Positions 39,225-49,748 of a DNA stretch of 64,000 nt are shown one piece after another (positions within the stretch are counted from its first letter, which is position 1; every line of letters begins with the position of its first letter). The translations under genes were made by a program, and so were the position numbers. Source of the stretch: Mermis nigrescens (Eukaryota; Nematoda; Enoplea; Mermithida; Mermithidae); NCBI GenBank assembly GCA_036768485.1, contig JAVLUZ010000143.1:248001-312000 (forward strand). The letters are read 5' to 3'. The notes under the pieces are model-generated. The model was given only the letters and a program-made list of their open reading frames with translations, did no database searches and was not told the origin of the DNA.

Positions 39225-39600
39225 TTTACTTTATTAGTCACAAATGAGATAATATAGCCATTTATCGCTACAGTACGATTGCTTATGTGAAAAATCACAT
39301 CATTAAGTAAGCTTAGTGTATCACATCCAAGTATACAATCAATATTATTTTTAGCCAGTTATTAAATCAGAAATGATAACGTTAATCGGAATACAGTGAG
39401 AAGCAACTGTGATCATTAATTTCATACGACATGTAGCTTCTATTTCGTGTCCAGTAGAGGTAATGAGTGGCGGCGTTAGTGTGTTGTCAGGGTTTTGGGA
39501 CGGCGGAGGAGCAGGTCGAAAAAGATGTTCAAACAAGCGTTTACTTATGATCGAGACCTCAGATCCAGAGTCAAATATTGCTGGAATTTTTTCACCTTAA
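39225..39600 (-). pseudogene. Aspartic protease of the Gypsy-like element (frameshifted)
   Basis: The active-site segment FDSGSEVSII is encoded near 39555-39585 and the ILGCDTL flap-end motif near 39310-39340. A one-base frame change between the two halves breaks the ORF. It would process the element polyprotein. It lies directly upstream of reverse transcriptase. Confidence 0.7.
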
Positions 39601-39835
39601 ATTCTGATCAATATTTTAGGAATGATAAAAGTAGAGTCGATATTTTGATTTTCGTTTAATCGTTTTTGTAAAAGAAGTCCGAGAATAGTTGGTCTTAATT
39701 TCTTGTTTTTACCGGATAGGTTTCAGGTTAGTACGGCCCATGGGAGTTTGGAAGGGGGTAGGTGCATTCAGGTTCGCTAGTTCCGTACCTACTTCAGATA
39801 CCATACGCTTAAGGGCTAACTTCTGTGATCTGTGT

Positions 39836-40537
39836 CTATTTCTTAAAACTTAGTAATCCTACATAGATGATAGCTATGAGTAGGAGTAAGGTAATCACAA
39901 TAACAAAAAGATTTATTAATACTTGATAAATACCACTAAGTAAGTGACTAAGTGTGTTCGAGGCCCCCAAAGCAGTCCTATCAATCGGATGTTCAAATTT
40001 TTGTTGAGCATTATTTATGGCAGTCCTTGTCCCCGGAAGAATTTGATAAATTAATGAAGGATTTTCATATAATTGAGAGGTATATTTCATAATGCGATCA
40101 ATTTTCTGCCCTAATGCATGAGTTTCTGTTTCATCTTCAAAAGTAGTCATCGTGTCATGAAACAACATAGGAGAGTCAAAAGTGAAGCGGGTCCAATTAC
40201 CAGCCCAGATGAGCTGAATGGGGGTTTGTGCAACGTGTGTGGCGCCCTGAGCTGTGTAATAATTTTGTTTATCGTAGTATATGCTCTGTATTCTCTTATT
40301 ACACGGTATCATACGGGAAAACATAGTCAGGTCAATACCCCCGGGAGTAACAAAAAATCTCTGGGTTCCAATTTCACCTGGGAGGTCGGCATAACAATGT
40401 TCATTTACTTTATGGTCCCAGTAAATTTTAGTGGTATTAACTTGGTGACATTGCCATATCATAAGGATATCCCCGGCAAAGACTGCATGGATAAAAAATT
40501 TGCATGTACAAAATGTACAAAGACTTTTGGGGATCAT
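39836..40537 (-). CDS. Envelope-like glycoprotein, C-terminal part
   Basis: A 233-codon open frame. It has a Cys-containing ectodomain segment (WDHKVNEHCYADLP, PGGIDLT, MIPCNKR) and, near the end, a strong membrane segment (INLFVIVITLLLLIAIIYV) with a short cytoplasmic tail. This layout fits the distal part of a retroelement or viral fusion glycoprotein. The N-terminal part is absent: the frame starts inside the TGTACAAAG repeat at 40503-40576. It lies 5' of the protease on the same strand instead of 3' of integrase. The source family is uncertain. Confidence 0.55.
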   Translation of the reverse strand: MIPKSLCTFCTCKFFIHAVFAGDILMIWQCHQVNTTKIYWDHKVNEHCYADLPGEIGTQRFFVTPGGIDLTMFSRMIPCNKRIQSIYYDKQNYYTAQGATHVAQTPIQLIWAGNWTRFTFDSPMLFHDTMTTFEDETETHALGQKIDRIMKYTSQLYENPSLIYQILPGTRTAINNAQQKFEHPIDRTALGASNTLSHLLSGIYQVLINLFVIVITLLLLIAIIYVGLLSFKK

Positions 40538-40576
40538 CTTTGTACATGTGCAGACGGACCTTGTACAAAAAAAAAC
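40503..40576. repeat. TGTACAAAG inverted-repeat element, copy 1
   Basis: Contains TGTACAAAGAC, then ATCTTTGTACA in inverse, then GGACCTTGTACAAAA. It is about 90 percent alike to 46475-46548, with a third weaker copy near 46180-46230. It overlaps the start of the envelope-like ORF. Confidence 0.6.
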
Positions 40577-41032
40577 GCTGGTTACTCCCCAAATTTTCCC
40601 TCCTGAGTTTATTGGACCCCGGATTCCAAATTTACTATTAAAGTTCTCGAACTGCTATCGCGCAATCTTGTTATCATGTATGAAAAGTGTTTTGAACGAT
40701 GTAAACCATTGTGTGCGCAAGTCGGTGTAAAACAACCAAAAGCTTAAAATGCAAGCTTTCAAAAATGCTAATGAAATTTGAAAATTCTCTGCTTATATTT
40801 CTTGCGTTTGTTTATATGCGGACATGCTATAATTTAATTTGCTTCCTAGTTTATAATGCACTGTGATTGTTAAAAGAGCAAATGAAGCAAGAAACTTTAA
40901 TAGACTAAGAAAAATTAAATGAGTGATAAGTGAATTGAGAAGCATGCTGAGCTGAAGGTGTAAATTTTGGTGAGTTGATGATTTAAAATTTGAAACTGAT
41001 TCAAATTGTACCAACTTAGATTGAAGACAACC

Positions 41033-41297
41033 AAACGTGGGCAGCAAGAAAATTCTGGGGGATGCAAGATTTTTCAAAGGTCAAAAATTGCCTTAAAAAT
41101 GGTGGTATGGCGGAAAAAAACACCATTTTTCGACGTTTCTCAGTGAGCACTATCCATTGACATCAAAAATTGCGAAAAAAACGGAAAAAATTTAAAAATT
41201 GAATTCTGGGGGTATTTTGATTTCTGGGTGGGGGGGGGTATTTTGGTTTCTCCTGGGGGTGCATACCCCCCGAACCCCTCCCCCACGCCCAGATGTG
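41033..41297. mobile_element. MITE-like element, M1 family
   Basis: Same orientation and text as 35953-36217. It starts AAACGTGGGCAGC and ends CGCCCAGATGTG. The flanks AGACAACC and AAACAACC nearly match, with one base offset. Confidence 0.7.
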
Positions 41298-41495
41298 AAA
41301 ACAACCTTAGTGAAAATAATAATTTATAATTAGCGCTCCATAACAATATTGTGATTTTTCTATTGTCAAAAAAGCTTTGTAGAAAACATTAAACTTGCGT
41401 ATGCCAAACTATGGACACTTATGGTGAGGGAGAGAAAGCTGTAAAATTTGAAAGGACTAAATACTAGGATACTGGTCATCATTTATGCATCGTTT

Positions 41496-41569
41496 TGCAA
41501 ATGTGAAGCGAAGCGACCCATTTGCAATAAAAATCTAGCAAAGGGGAAGCGAAGCGCCCCCTTTTGCTA
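41496..41569. repeat. Two adjacent hairpins with the same loop sequence
   Basis: Hairpin 1 (41496-41526) has perfect 8-bp arms TGCAAATG / CATTTGCA. Hairpin 2 (41536-41569) has arms TAGCAAAGGGG / CCCCTTTTGCTA with one bulge. Both loops carry GAAGCGAAGCG. Stems differ while loops are kept, which suggests a selected structure or repeated element. No known RNA family recognised. Confidence 0.6.
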
Positions 41570-42409
41570 CTTTATAATTAAAATTGTTTGATTATAAATT
41601 GCTTAAAAATGTGTTAAGTGCCTAAATTAAAAATCATTGACGGTTCCTGAAAGAAAATTTTTAGTCTATCGAATGAAGTTTAATTTATTTAATAATATTT
41701 AGTATTGGTTGAGGAAATTAAATTTTAGTACAAGTATAAAAAATTTGGAAAAATCGACAAAATTGTCAACTTTGGCATACTGTAGCTCCACAAATTTTCA
41801 TTTACAGACTACATGAACTACACCACGGTGTTTATCACAAAAACTACCCTATGAAAATGTGTCATTTTCCGGTATGGATAATTTTAGACTTATCGCAATC
41901 CGGGTCGAACCTCCCAGAAATTGGCTCTTAATAATTCAATGAAACCTGTTCGGAAAACTGTTTATACGTAGGTACCTACATACTTGCCTATATACTTACT
42001 TTATGTATAATAAAAATGATTGGTGTCCACTGGTAACCAACACGTAGAATAAGAAAAACTCAAATTTTTCGTAAAAACTAAACTATGGACGTTTCATATA
42101 TACCTACTTTAATATTGCTTTCTTAATCTAGTTTATTTTTAAAGCCAGGGTGCGGGCATTATCGAAAGTTAAAGTTTGGATCATATTCTGCAATTACCCT
42201 TTGTCAGTTCATTTATTTTCTTATTAGAAAGAACACAATGAAGCTAAGTTACAAGAGAAGCAAATGAGACAACACTTGATTTTTTATTATTACCTTTCTG
42301 CACGTTCTTGAGCTGACTACATGTAAAATATTGTAACGTTAGTGATACGATTCTTGAGAGTTTCCAATGAATAAGAATTATACCACATGAAGCTTGATTT
42401 GTTAATTAG
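41570..42409. other. Intron or intergenic DNA upstream of the coiled-coil gene exons
   Basis: AT-rich. One exon-like stretch starts after a good acceptor at 42227 and reads KEHNEAKLQEKQMRQ, but no GT donor lies before the in-frame stop, so it is not called. Confidence 0.35.
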
Positions 42410-43398
42410 AATGCTTGTGAAGCCAGACGATGTGAAGAGTGCAAAGTAAGTTCATATAAGCTACTTAAAATTTTTCATATACATAGCGTGTATACGCACA
42501 ACCGATTACATAATTAGAATATTTATATATGTGCGAGCACACAAGGGCTTGGGGTCTGGCTGGACTGGAGAGGTCCCCCAAATCCATAGATCCCCTGAAT
42601 TGAATTTTCAGTGCTCTTTTGGCAATTTAGCCCCATCGTATTCCCCCAGAATTCAGTTGCTGCCCATGTATGTGTGCGAGCCCTTTAAATATTATTTCGT
42701 CTCCGGATATGACTGACCCATCAAGCGTGTTATTTCACTACGTGCATATATCTTTAGGCATGGCTTGAGCGCAAAAAAGAACAAAGAGAGTGGAAGCTGA
42801 AGTTTCTGGAAGAGATGAAAAAACAAAAACAGGTGAGCTGATATATACATTTGTAGTTCCAAAAAATGTATATAAGGTACTTTTTATCATATTTCATGAG
42901 TCTGTGTGCTACTCCTGTTCATTATGTTTTAATTGTGAGCTGTCTTACTCTTTTATGTTTATTCTGAACGAGTTTTAAGCATTGTCTTGACTTAGGCATT
43001 TTTGGTTGTCACTAATAAATATTTTCTTACCGTAGCCAACAAAAAATGCAATGGGACGAATTCGGTATGTACCCCAAATTAGTATTCGTAACCTGTTTGC
43101 AGCATGAATTTATAAGTAGCTTAGCTTTTTTCACGTGACTTATTATCGCATAAGAAATTGTGCATGTAGTTGTGCTTAATGCAAATTTTAATTATTTGTA
43201 AAACAAAAATTTTAAAAAATTTAATTATACAATCATCTAATTATTTAGAAAATCAGACAATGTGGAGACGAAGCAGAGCTGGCTTACAGAACTTGGCTGC
43301 AACAAAAGCTTCAGCAAAAAAGAGAACAAAAAATTTTGACTCAAGCTCAACTGCGCGAGATGCAATTTGTGGAACCTGTAGATTTTAATAATATGTAG
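42410..43398 (+). CDS. 3' exons of a coiled-coil protein resembling CCDC34/DUF4207
   Basis: Three phase-0 exons: 42410-42445, 42758-42832 and 43249-43398 (TAG stop). Each has AG acceptors; donors are GTAAGT and GTGAGC. They read NACEARRCEECK, AWLERKKEQREWKLKFLEEM.. and KIRQCGDEAELAYRTWLQQK... The last exon ends FVEPVDFNNM. The Lys/Glu/Gln-rich helix with repeated A-[WY]-x-x-WL or AWLE-x-KK motifs resembles the CCDC34 (DUF4207) coiled-coil family, linked to cilia and sperm flagella in other animals. The 5' exons are not found in the window and may lie beyond the retroelement cluster. Exon 42410-42445 is the least certain. An M3 MITE sits in the next intron. AATAAA at 43987-43992 could be the polyadenylation signal. 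Confidence 0.55.
42538..42672. mobile_element. MITE-like element, M3 family, with perfect 8-bp target duplication
   Basis: 135 bp, starting CACACAAGGGCTTGGGG and ending GCTGCCCATGTATG. It is flanked by TGTGCGAG at 42530-42537 and 42673-42680. It lies in an intron of the coiled-coil gene. Confidence 0.8.
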
Positions 43399-44879
43399 GT
43401 ACGTTTTCGTACAACTTGTTAAACAAGATTGCAAAATTATCAGGAAATTGTACAAAGATTTTAAGGCCCTGATAGTTATCTAAGGTTGCTGATATGCACA
43501 GTGGACTTGGAGTGATTTGCACTTCCTTTTTTAGGCGTGGGCTAGGCTGTGCAGTCTCACAGACTGATTTTACAGAATTCTATCTGAAAAACTGTGTTTT
43601 CTGCCTTGATTTAAAGCAAACTTTCCTAGTTTCGTCTTAGAAAATTTGCAGACGTTTTTCTAGTCAAGATACTCAAAATTTCAACATCATACTAAAAGAT
43701 TGTATACCTACGATTTTACTATTTTTACCTAGTACCTACAAATTTTATATCATCAATCCATAAGAAAAAGAGCTTTTAAGTGTTGATTTATTGTTTTGCC
43801 TGACAAAGCAAACCATTGATTTGTGTCTTTCCAGGAATATTGTGCGGACATTCCATTATGGTTCAAGCAACAATAATAATAAAATTATTGGGTTGCCGAA
43901 GCTCAATCATTCTCGGCGTATATCGCCAAAAATGCTCAGAAGACCGGTGGAAAAGTCAGATAGTTTGCCTAGTATAATTCGAGTTTAATAAAGATACAGA
44001 CTCCATTAACCATTTCTGTACATATGTGCATTAAGTTCAGCGGAAATTAAAACAAAGTGAATGCATAAACTGATTGTTTCCGCTATGTCCCTACTATCAC
44101 ACGCTTCCAGAATACTTCCTTGGCTATAAAAAATGGAATTTTACTATTTCTACCCATTTTTTGAAAATTTGTGAGCAATCAAGTCTGAAATTTTAGCACG
44201 AATATGACTGTCCGTCCTTCTTATCTTAACTTAATCTAGATGTCAATTAAAGGAGGAAAAATCGTTTCTGAAATAGACATAGCTTCATAATGGTCTTTGT
44301 ATTGTAGTTTTGTAGTAATTCATGCCTGTGATTTTGCTGACCTGTCTTTTGACGGTATAATAAGCCATTTTGTTTGAATGCATTTGTCATTTATTAATTC
44401 CGTCTTTATTTTCAATAAATCTATTGAGGTTTTACAGGAAGGTGGTACTACTATGTATAGTCTATAATCGCATTTTGCATTTCATTTATTGCTATCTGTA
44501 ATTTTTTGATCGATGTTCAGCGATTTCAAAATACGTACCTACGAACGTAATGTATGAGAAAATCATTCTCAAAATAAATAATACTGGTGTTCATTTCGGT
44601 TCCAAAATACGCTACAAACGATGTAGATTGGCCTACTTTTAAAAACTATTCAATCGCTTCTATAAATGAACGATGACATTTTGAAATTTGAGAAAATAGC
44701 GACTACAATACTCTTGCTTTATTATATTTTAAGGTTGCAGCACATATTGTGTGGTACATAGGCGTAGTTAGAGGGGGGCATTAAGGGCACATGCCCCCCC
44801 CGAAATTTTTTTCAGAAATATTGTTGATTTGTCTGTTGCAATAATGTGTGTCCAGAAAATTGAGTTCAAAAAAGGCTAA
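43399..44879. other. Intergenic DNA downstream of the coiled-coil gene
   Basis: Contains possible polyadenylation signals (43987-43992, and about 44413). A C-run and G-run pair around 44775-44800 looks like a fragment of the M-type MITEs. No gene seen. Confidence 0.45.
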
Positions 44880-46350
44880 GACGTCAAAATTTTCCGGCGC
44901 TCCGAGCCGAGTCATTATTATTTATTGTTATCTAGATCTAATGAATTAAAAAGCTTGAATCACCTAAAATAATCCGGCACTTCACATCACTTTAGTAATT
45001 TAATGAACTATTTGTTCGTTGATTTAAACTGCGCATGCTTGTTGAGCCTAATAGTAAAAGTGTGAAAATGATTGTGTACCAGTTTGTTTATTCTCTGCTT
45101 TGTTTGTCTTTTGTGTACCACTTTGTCTATTCATTGCTTTGTTTGTCTTTCTTTACAAGGACACATAATCCTATTTTAAATGAAAGAAATGGCCAAATTT
45201 TCTTATGTTCTTGCGCATTTCCTGTTTTCTGAACTGCATCTTGTAAATAAGAAGGCCACAAATGGGCCTGAAAACGGTAAGAACAAAATTTTCATTGATA
45301 CATTTTTCTATATCTTATTGGCAGCGACCCGTTGCTCCGCTATGTAATTAGCAGAGGTCAAAAAACGCATTTCAGCTCAGAAGTTTTGTGCAGTGTAGAA
45401 GTTCATCAATTTTAAGTGTTTTCGGGCTTGTTTGATTCAGAACCGAGATTTGGTCGATTTTGCGAAAATTTTAACGTTACTATTCAACATTAAAATGCTT
45501 TTTTTTACAAAATTTTCCGGGACTCAGCCCCGGACCCCACTGGGAACGCTTGAGCGCGCCATCCCAGACCCCCGCAACCGTTAAATCTCGTTGTACATGT
45601 GCAACCAGATTTTAGGGAGAACAAGCCAGGTAAAAGAGTTTGGAATTTCTAAAAATTTTCGCTGTTTCGCGGCGGCATTAATTTGTCTTGTTGTATGATT
45701 TAAGCAATATAAATTGAGTTTAAAGTGCAAAAACGTCAAAATTTTCCGGCGCATAGCGCCTCCAGTTACTGTTCTTTCTTTTTGTAAAGCTCTAGCATTG
45801 CGCTTAAAAGCCTGCATCACTCAAAATATCTTTAGACAAAGTTGGTAATTAGCAGTTTTCTTGTTAGAAGCTTGAACTGTCAAAATTGTTTTGTACAAAT
45901 TTGATAATTTTCTGCTCTGTCAGACTATTAGTATTCACCGAGCTACAAAATGTTAAGGGCGGTAAAAAATGACTAAATTTCTCGGCACTTTGCGTCAATT
46001 GTAATTTCCGAAATGTTTGTCAATAGAAAGGCCGTAAATTCTACATGAAAACGGTAGAAATACCAAAAATTTTCGGCACTTGGAGCCGCTTTACACTTTT
46101 TGTATTTTTGATCGTCAGAAACCCATAAATTAGCTAGGCTACATCAGTGTTTTTTTATATTCGGCAAAGATTTTTCCCAATGTACATAGACTTTTCGGGA
46201 CCGTCTTTGTACAAATACAAAGATTTTTGGAAAGACAAAAAATTGCAAAAAAAGTCTAAAATTCGTAAAAATTACTGGCAGAAATTGCATTTCCAGAAGG
46301 ATAAATGTCAAATTTTTCGGCGCTTCGCGCTGTTTTGAGACGATTATTAG
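44880..46350. repeat. Diverged tandem repeats with small GC hairpins
   Basis: At least five spaced copies of a segment ending AAATTTT(C)CGGC followed by variable hairpins: CGGCGCTCCGAGCCG (about 44895), GGCGCATAGCGCC (about 45740), CGGCACTTGGAGCCG (about 46075) and CGGCGCTTCGCGC (about 46318). The surrounding AGACCCAGAAATTAGCTA-type text also repeats. Stems differ but pairing is kept. No convincing ORF. Confidence 0.5.
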
Positions 46351-46474
46351 TGATTTTTGCCCTTAGAGACCCAGAAATTAGCTAAAATACACTACCAAAA
46401 GTCGAACAACTGTTTTTACCACACTAAAAACGCTACCGTACCATGTTATAGTACTCAAATATTTGTGTCTTCAA

Positions 46475-46548
46475 AATGTACAAAGACTTTTTGGGACCAT
46501 CTTTGTACATGTACAAACGGACCTTGTACAAAAAAACACTGGGCTACA
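46475..46548. repeat. TGTACAAAG inverted-repeat element, copy 2
   Basis: Reads TGTACAAAGACTTTTTGGG, ATCTTTGTACATGTACAAACG and GGACCTTGTACAAAA, matching 40503-40576. It lies in an ORF of 110 codons that is repeat sequence. Confidence 0.6.
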
Positions 46549-46701
46549 CAACTAAAGGTCGAAAAACTCAGTTTTACTATACATAACGTTACTGGCATTC
46601 AACGCAAAAGTAGTCATAAAAAAATTTTTGTTTATGCCCCCGAACCAAAATCCTACGGCTACGCCTCTGGTGTGGTACAGCAATTTTAGGTTTTTTTTAA
46701 A

Positions 46702-46797
46702 GTTTGTCGAGTATATGAATTTGGATGACAACGAAGGTCATGGCGCGACTCCATCTAGAGATGAAGCAACAAGCCTACAGGTTTGAGCGCAAAAAAG
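46702..46797 (+). other. Exon-like stretch, uncertain
   Basis: After an acceptor-like TTTTTTTTAAAG the frame reads FVEYMNLDDNEGHGATPSRD and ends SLQV stop. A second frame across the same DNA reads MKQQAYRFERKKEDIEIA, sharing TTGAGCGCAAAAAAGAA with the coiled-coil exon at 42758. Either could be a terminal exon or neither. Confidence 0.2.
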
Positions 46798-46839
46798 AAG
46801 ATATAGAAATAGCTCGGAGCTCGATGAGCGTGTTAATAC

Positions 46840-48120
46840 CGCCTCACTAACAATGCATACATAGATGTGTAGAGGTCCTAAATTACTCACTTACTTTGAG
46901 TGATTTCACACCACTGGGCGGACTCGAATTGCATATGTGCACATGGATTGTTTAGGCAAAAGCCCGATGTTTTAGGCTTTTCTGAAAGTGATTGCACATT
47001 CAGTGCGTTGGCTGAAAAGGTTGCTACATAATTTGACTGTTGGCCGTAGGCACAGTTTCCGTGCGATACCTATGTATGTACCACACCATATGATTTTCAG
47101 CCATCTTCGATCCTTAATTTTGTCTTATCTTCCTATTTTCATTAAATTTTTGACTTTCAATTTAAAGGGTCACGAACTTTTTATGCCAAGCTTACAATGT
47201 TAAAAAATTATGGCATTTTGCGCATTGAGCCGCATGTTATACAACCACGAACGGATCATGAAAAAATTTCTGGGAGGCGGTCAAAAATTTAAAAATATTA
47301 CTTTGGTTATAAATTCATGTACCCAGCCACTTCACTTAGTAAGAAGTTAATTCTTTTACCGCAGTATACTCGGACAGAAATTCAGATATGCGAGGTATAT
47401 GTACACCCTCTCTTGTACATACAGAAGCGGAGTCTGAACAGGCGCGTCCAAGCCCTCCCAACAGAGTTCGGGTAGATCCCAAAGATTTTGTGAAAAGAAA
47501 ACTTTTGTTAAATCGTAACTTTCGACCTCTGTAATATAATGCAGCTACAGGTCGCTCAATAAAACACGGGGTATTCGGAAAAAAGGACAAATTTCGGTTT
47601 TATTCGAAAATGAATATCTGGAATTTGAAAAAGATCTTTTACTAGTATGCAATGAACGTGCTAGCAAAAAATTACAGCGCATTACTCAGTACAGGAATTT
47701 CATGAGAAAAATGAAGGCTTAAAAACAATGAAAATGGAAAGTTTTCGTCAAAAGTGTTAATAATTGACCGAAAAGTGTATAGATTAACAGAGTTTCAATG
47801 CTATTCAAGCATTAATAACAGGCTTTGACGTCAGTTTGGCCAAAAAAGCTCTAAATCCACCCTCTACTTAGACCGACTCACCCCCGCAGACCAATCATGT
47901 TCTTAGGAAATGTATGATATTGAGACAAAATTGACCGTTAATGCTCCGAACGGTGTAAACCCGAAATTCTACTTTCATTGCTATATTAGTCTCAACGTTT
48001 TTACCCAAACAAATTTCCATATTTGTAATGTAAATTTGTACGACACTACAGGGCTGACCTACATATTTTAAAATAATATCATTAGTATGACAACAGCTTA
48101 TTTGTGGGAAATGTCATTAC
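46840..48120. other. Intergenic DNA with a partial M2 repeat
   Basis: About 47690-47910 carries the M2 core (GCTATTCAAGCATTAATAACAG, GTCAGTTTGGCC) without clean ends. No gene recognised. Confidence 0.4.
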
Positions 48121-48370
48121 CATACATGCACAAGGGGGTTTCGGGGTCTAGACCCACAGAAAAATGGGGAACTTCCTAGGAAAATGAGGCAGAAGGAAGG
48201 CTTAAGTAGATGACAAGTGAAAAATTGACCAGAAATTGTGTAATAATGTAGTTTTAACGCTATTTTAGCGCTTATACCAGTTTTGGAGGTCATTTTGGCT
48301 CAAAAAGCTCAATTTTTGATCCTTCCTTGGAATGGCTGACCCCTCAGATCGACCGTGCTTTGCATCTATG
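48121..48370. mobile_element. MITE-like element, M2 family, best copy
   Basis: A 250-bp noncoding element with ends CATACATGCA and TGCATCTATG (inverted, one mismatch). It is flanked by GTCATTAC (48113-48120) and GTCCTTAC (48371-48378), 7 of 8 matching. Relatives are at 13481, 18409, 54829 and partly at 47690 and 57340. Confidence 0.7.
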
Positions 48371-48531
48371 GTCCTTACCATCGCTTGAGTTTTAGAAGTT
48401 ACTATAAAAATTTGTCCATCTTTCTAACAAGCTATATTAGGTACAACAATTTACCAAAAAAGTTTTCGTTCCGTACTCGTAGTTTCAGGTTAAATTTGTG
48501 GCTTTTTTATTTATAAGTACATATAGTCTGT

Positions 48532-48693
48532 TACGCATAAGTTTTGGCATAAATTTTAAGAATTTTTATCGACATTAAGCCGGCGGATTACGACAATTAT
48601 ATATCTGATCAATGCAATGATCGCAATCTGTCAGCTTATTGCTAGTGATGGTTTCTAAAGCTTATGCTAAAACTTGTGTGAAACAGACTATAG
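48532..48693. mobile_element. Palindromic MITE, M4 family
   Basis: Begins ATATAGTCTGTTACGCATAAG and ends CTTGTGTGAAACAGACTATA. About 85-90 percent like 5923-6089 by eye. It is noncoding. Confidence 0.7.
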
Positions 48694-48959
48694 TTTATAA
48701 GAAAATCGCAAGCTTGTGTTGTGTAAAATATGGATCGTTTGTCGAGTCGAGTGATAAAAAAACAAGTGTTACAGTGATGCTTGATTCTCGAGCGGCCTCT
48801 TGCACTTTAAAAACAAGTTTCACTCACAAAGGACGGCTACGTGCATCAAACAAAAGAAATAAATCCTAAGTTTAAATTCTGCTTTACATTTTTAAACTGG
48901 CGTTTAAGTTGCTGCATGCCGGTACTTTACAAATAGGCACAATATCTTCATTCCATCAA

Positions 48960-49748
48960 ACGAGTTTCGTAGCGGACGGTCGGATTTGACTATCTCTCAT
49001 ATATCATTGATACAGCAGTGCTAACTAGACGGTAAGTTATAATTATTAACAATAATTGTATTCGACTTGCTTAGGCAAGGCAAGTCATTACCCACTTGTT
49101 ATTTTTGGAATACATTACATTTAATCGATAGAAAGTCATCAATATGACAAAGGAATAAAGGAATAAATAACGATAAACAGAAAAACAAAAGCTAAGAAGA
49201 AGCATGCTATTAGTTGAAAGAATGAAACAAACGTGTAAAGTAGCATGATGCGCTTATAAAAATTACATAACTAGAAATTTTTATGCTCTTCGAAAATTGT
49301 AATCTAAATAAATATCAAATTTATTTGCCACCTGATTGACTCATTACTAGCTACTCCAGTGTTTTCTAAATATTCATATGCATACGCTTAATTACACAAA
49401 TATTTCATGTAGGAATGATGTAGCCGTTAATATTACCATATAAAGTATCAAATCTGAAGCGTTATTGTACGAAAAATGACATTCAATTTCACACTAGTTT
49501 AAAAAATTTTCACTTCAGATACAACGCTTATTACAAGCTAGCTTTGGTAAAGTCACGATGTGTGGAGGTGGAAGTAAAGCCGCTAAAGCGACTGTTGATC
49601 GCACCACGCCTCTTGAGCCCGCCCCGCCTAACGAACCACCCCCTCCGAAAGCACCTGAAAATCTTTTTCATTTTAAGCTTGGATAAGCAACAGCCCACGA
49701 GTGCGTTTACACCTGTGAAGAGAAAAACTATCAGATTAGGCGGCCAAG
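48960..49748 (+). pseudogene. 5' end of an unrecognised gene with an apparent frameshift
   Basis: A probable noncoding exon ends at 49031 (donor GTAAGT). An acceptor (TTTTCACTTCAG) opens an exon at 49519. The ATG at 49558 reads MCGGGSKAAKATVDRTTPLE, then a Pro-rich stretch (PNEPPPPKAPENLFHFK), and hits TAA at 49684. One base out of frame the coding pattern continues as LDKQQPTSAFTPVKRKTIRL up to a donor at 49749 (CAAG/GTAAAT). A one-base indel would join the two, so either this copy is broken or the sequence has an error. No domain is recognised; MCGGGS could be lipidated. Later exons were not found and may lie beyond the 50526-54390 repeat. Confidence 0.42.

Larger units (their letters stand above)
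34258..40540 (-). mobile_element. Decayed Gypsy-like (Ty3-type) LTR retroelement, ends not intact
   Basis: On the minus strand the order is envelope-like ORF, protease, reverse transcriptase, RNase H, integrase core, integrase C-terminal part, then three ORFs of unknown function. Frameshifts and stops break the polyprotein. No LTR adjoins either end: the 5' side fades into a TGTACAAAG repeat at 40503-40576, and the 3' side is cut by TIR element 2. An LTR-like block at 24187-24850 could be its displaced 3' LTR. The envelope-first order is unusual for this class. Confidence 0.7.

Noticed and set aside
41890..41930. B-box-like GGTTCGACCC on the minus strand
   Set aside because: No A box upstream and no tRNA-like fold.
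42228..42311. Exon-like KEHNEAKLQEKQMRQ upstream of the coiled-coil gene
   Set aside because: A good acceptor is present but no GT donor occurs before the in-frame stop.
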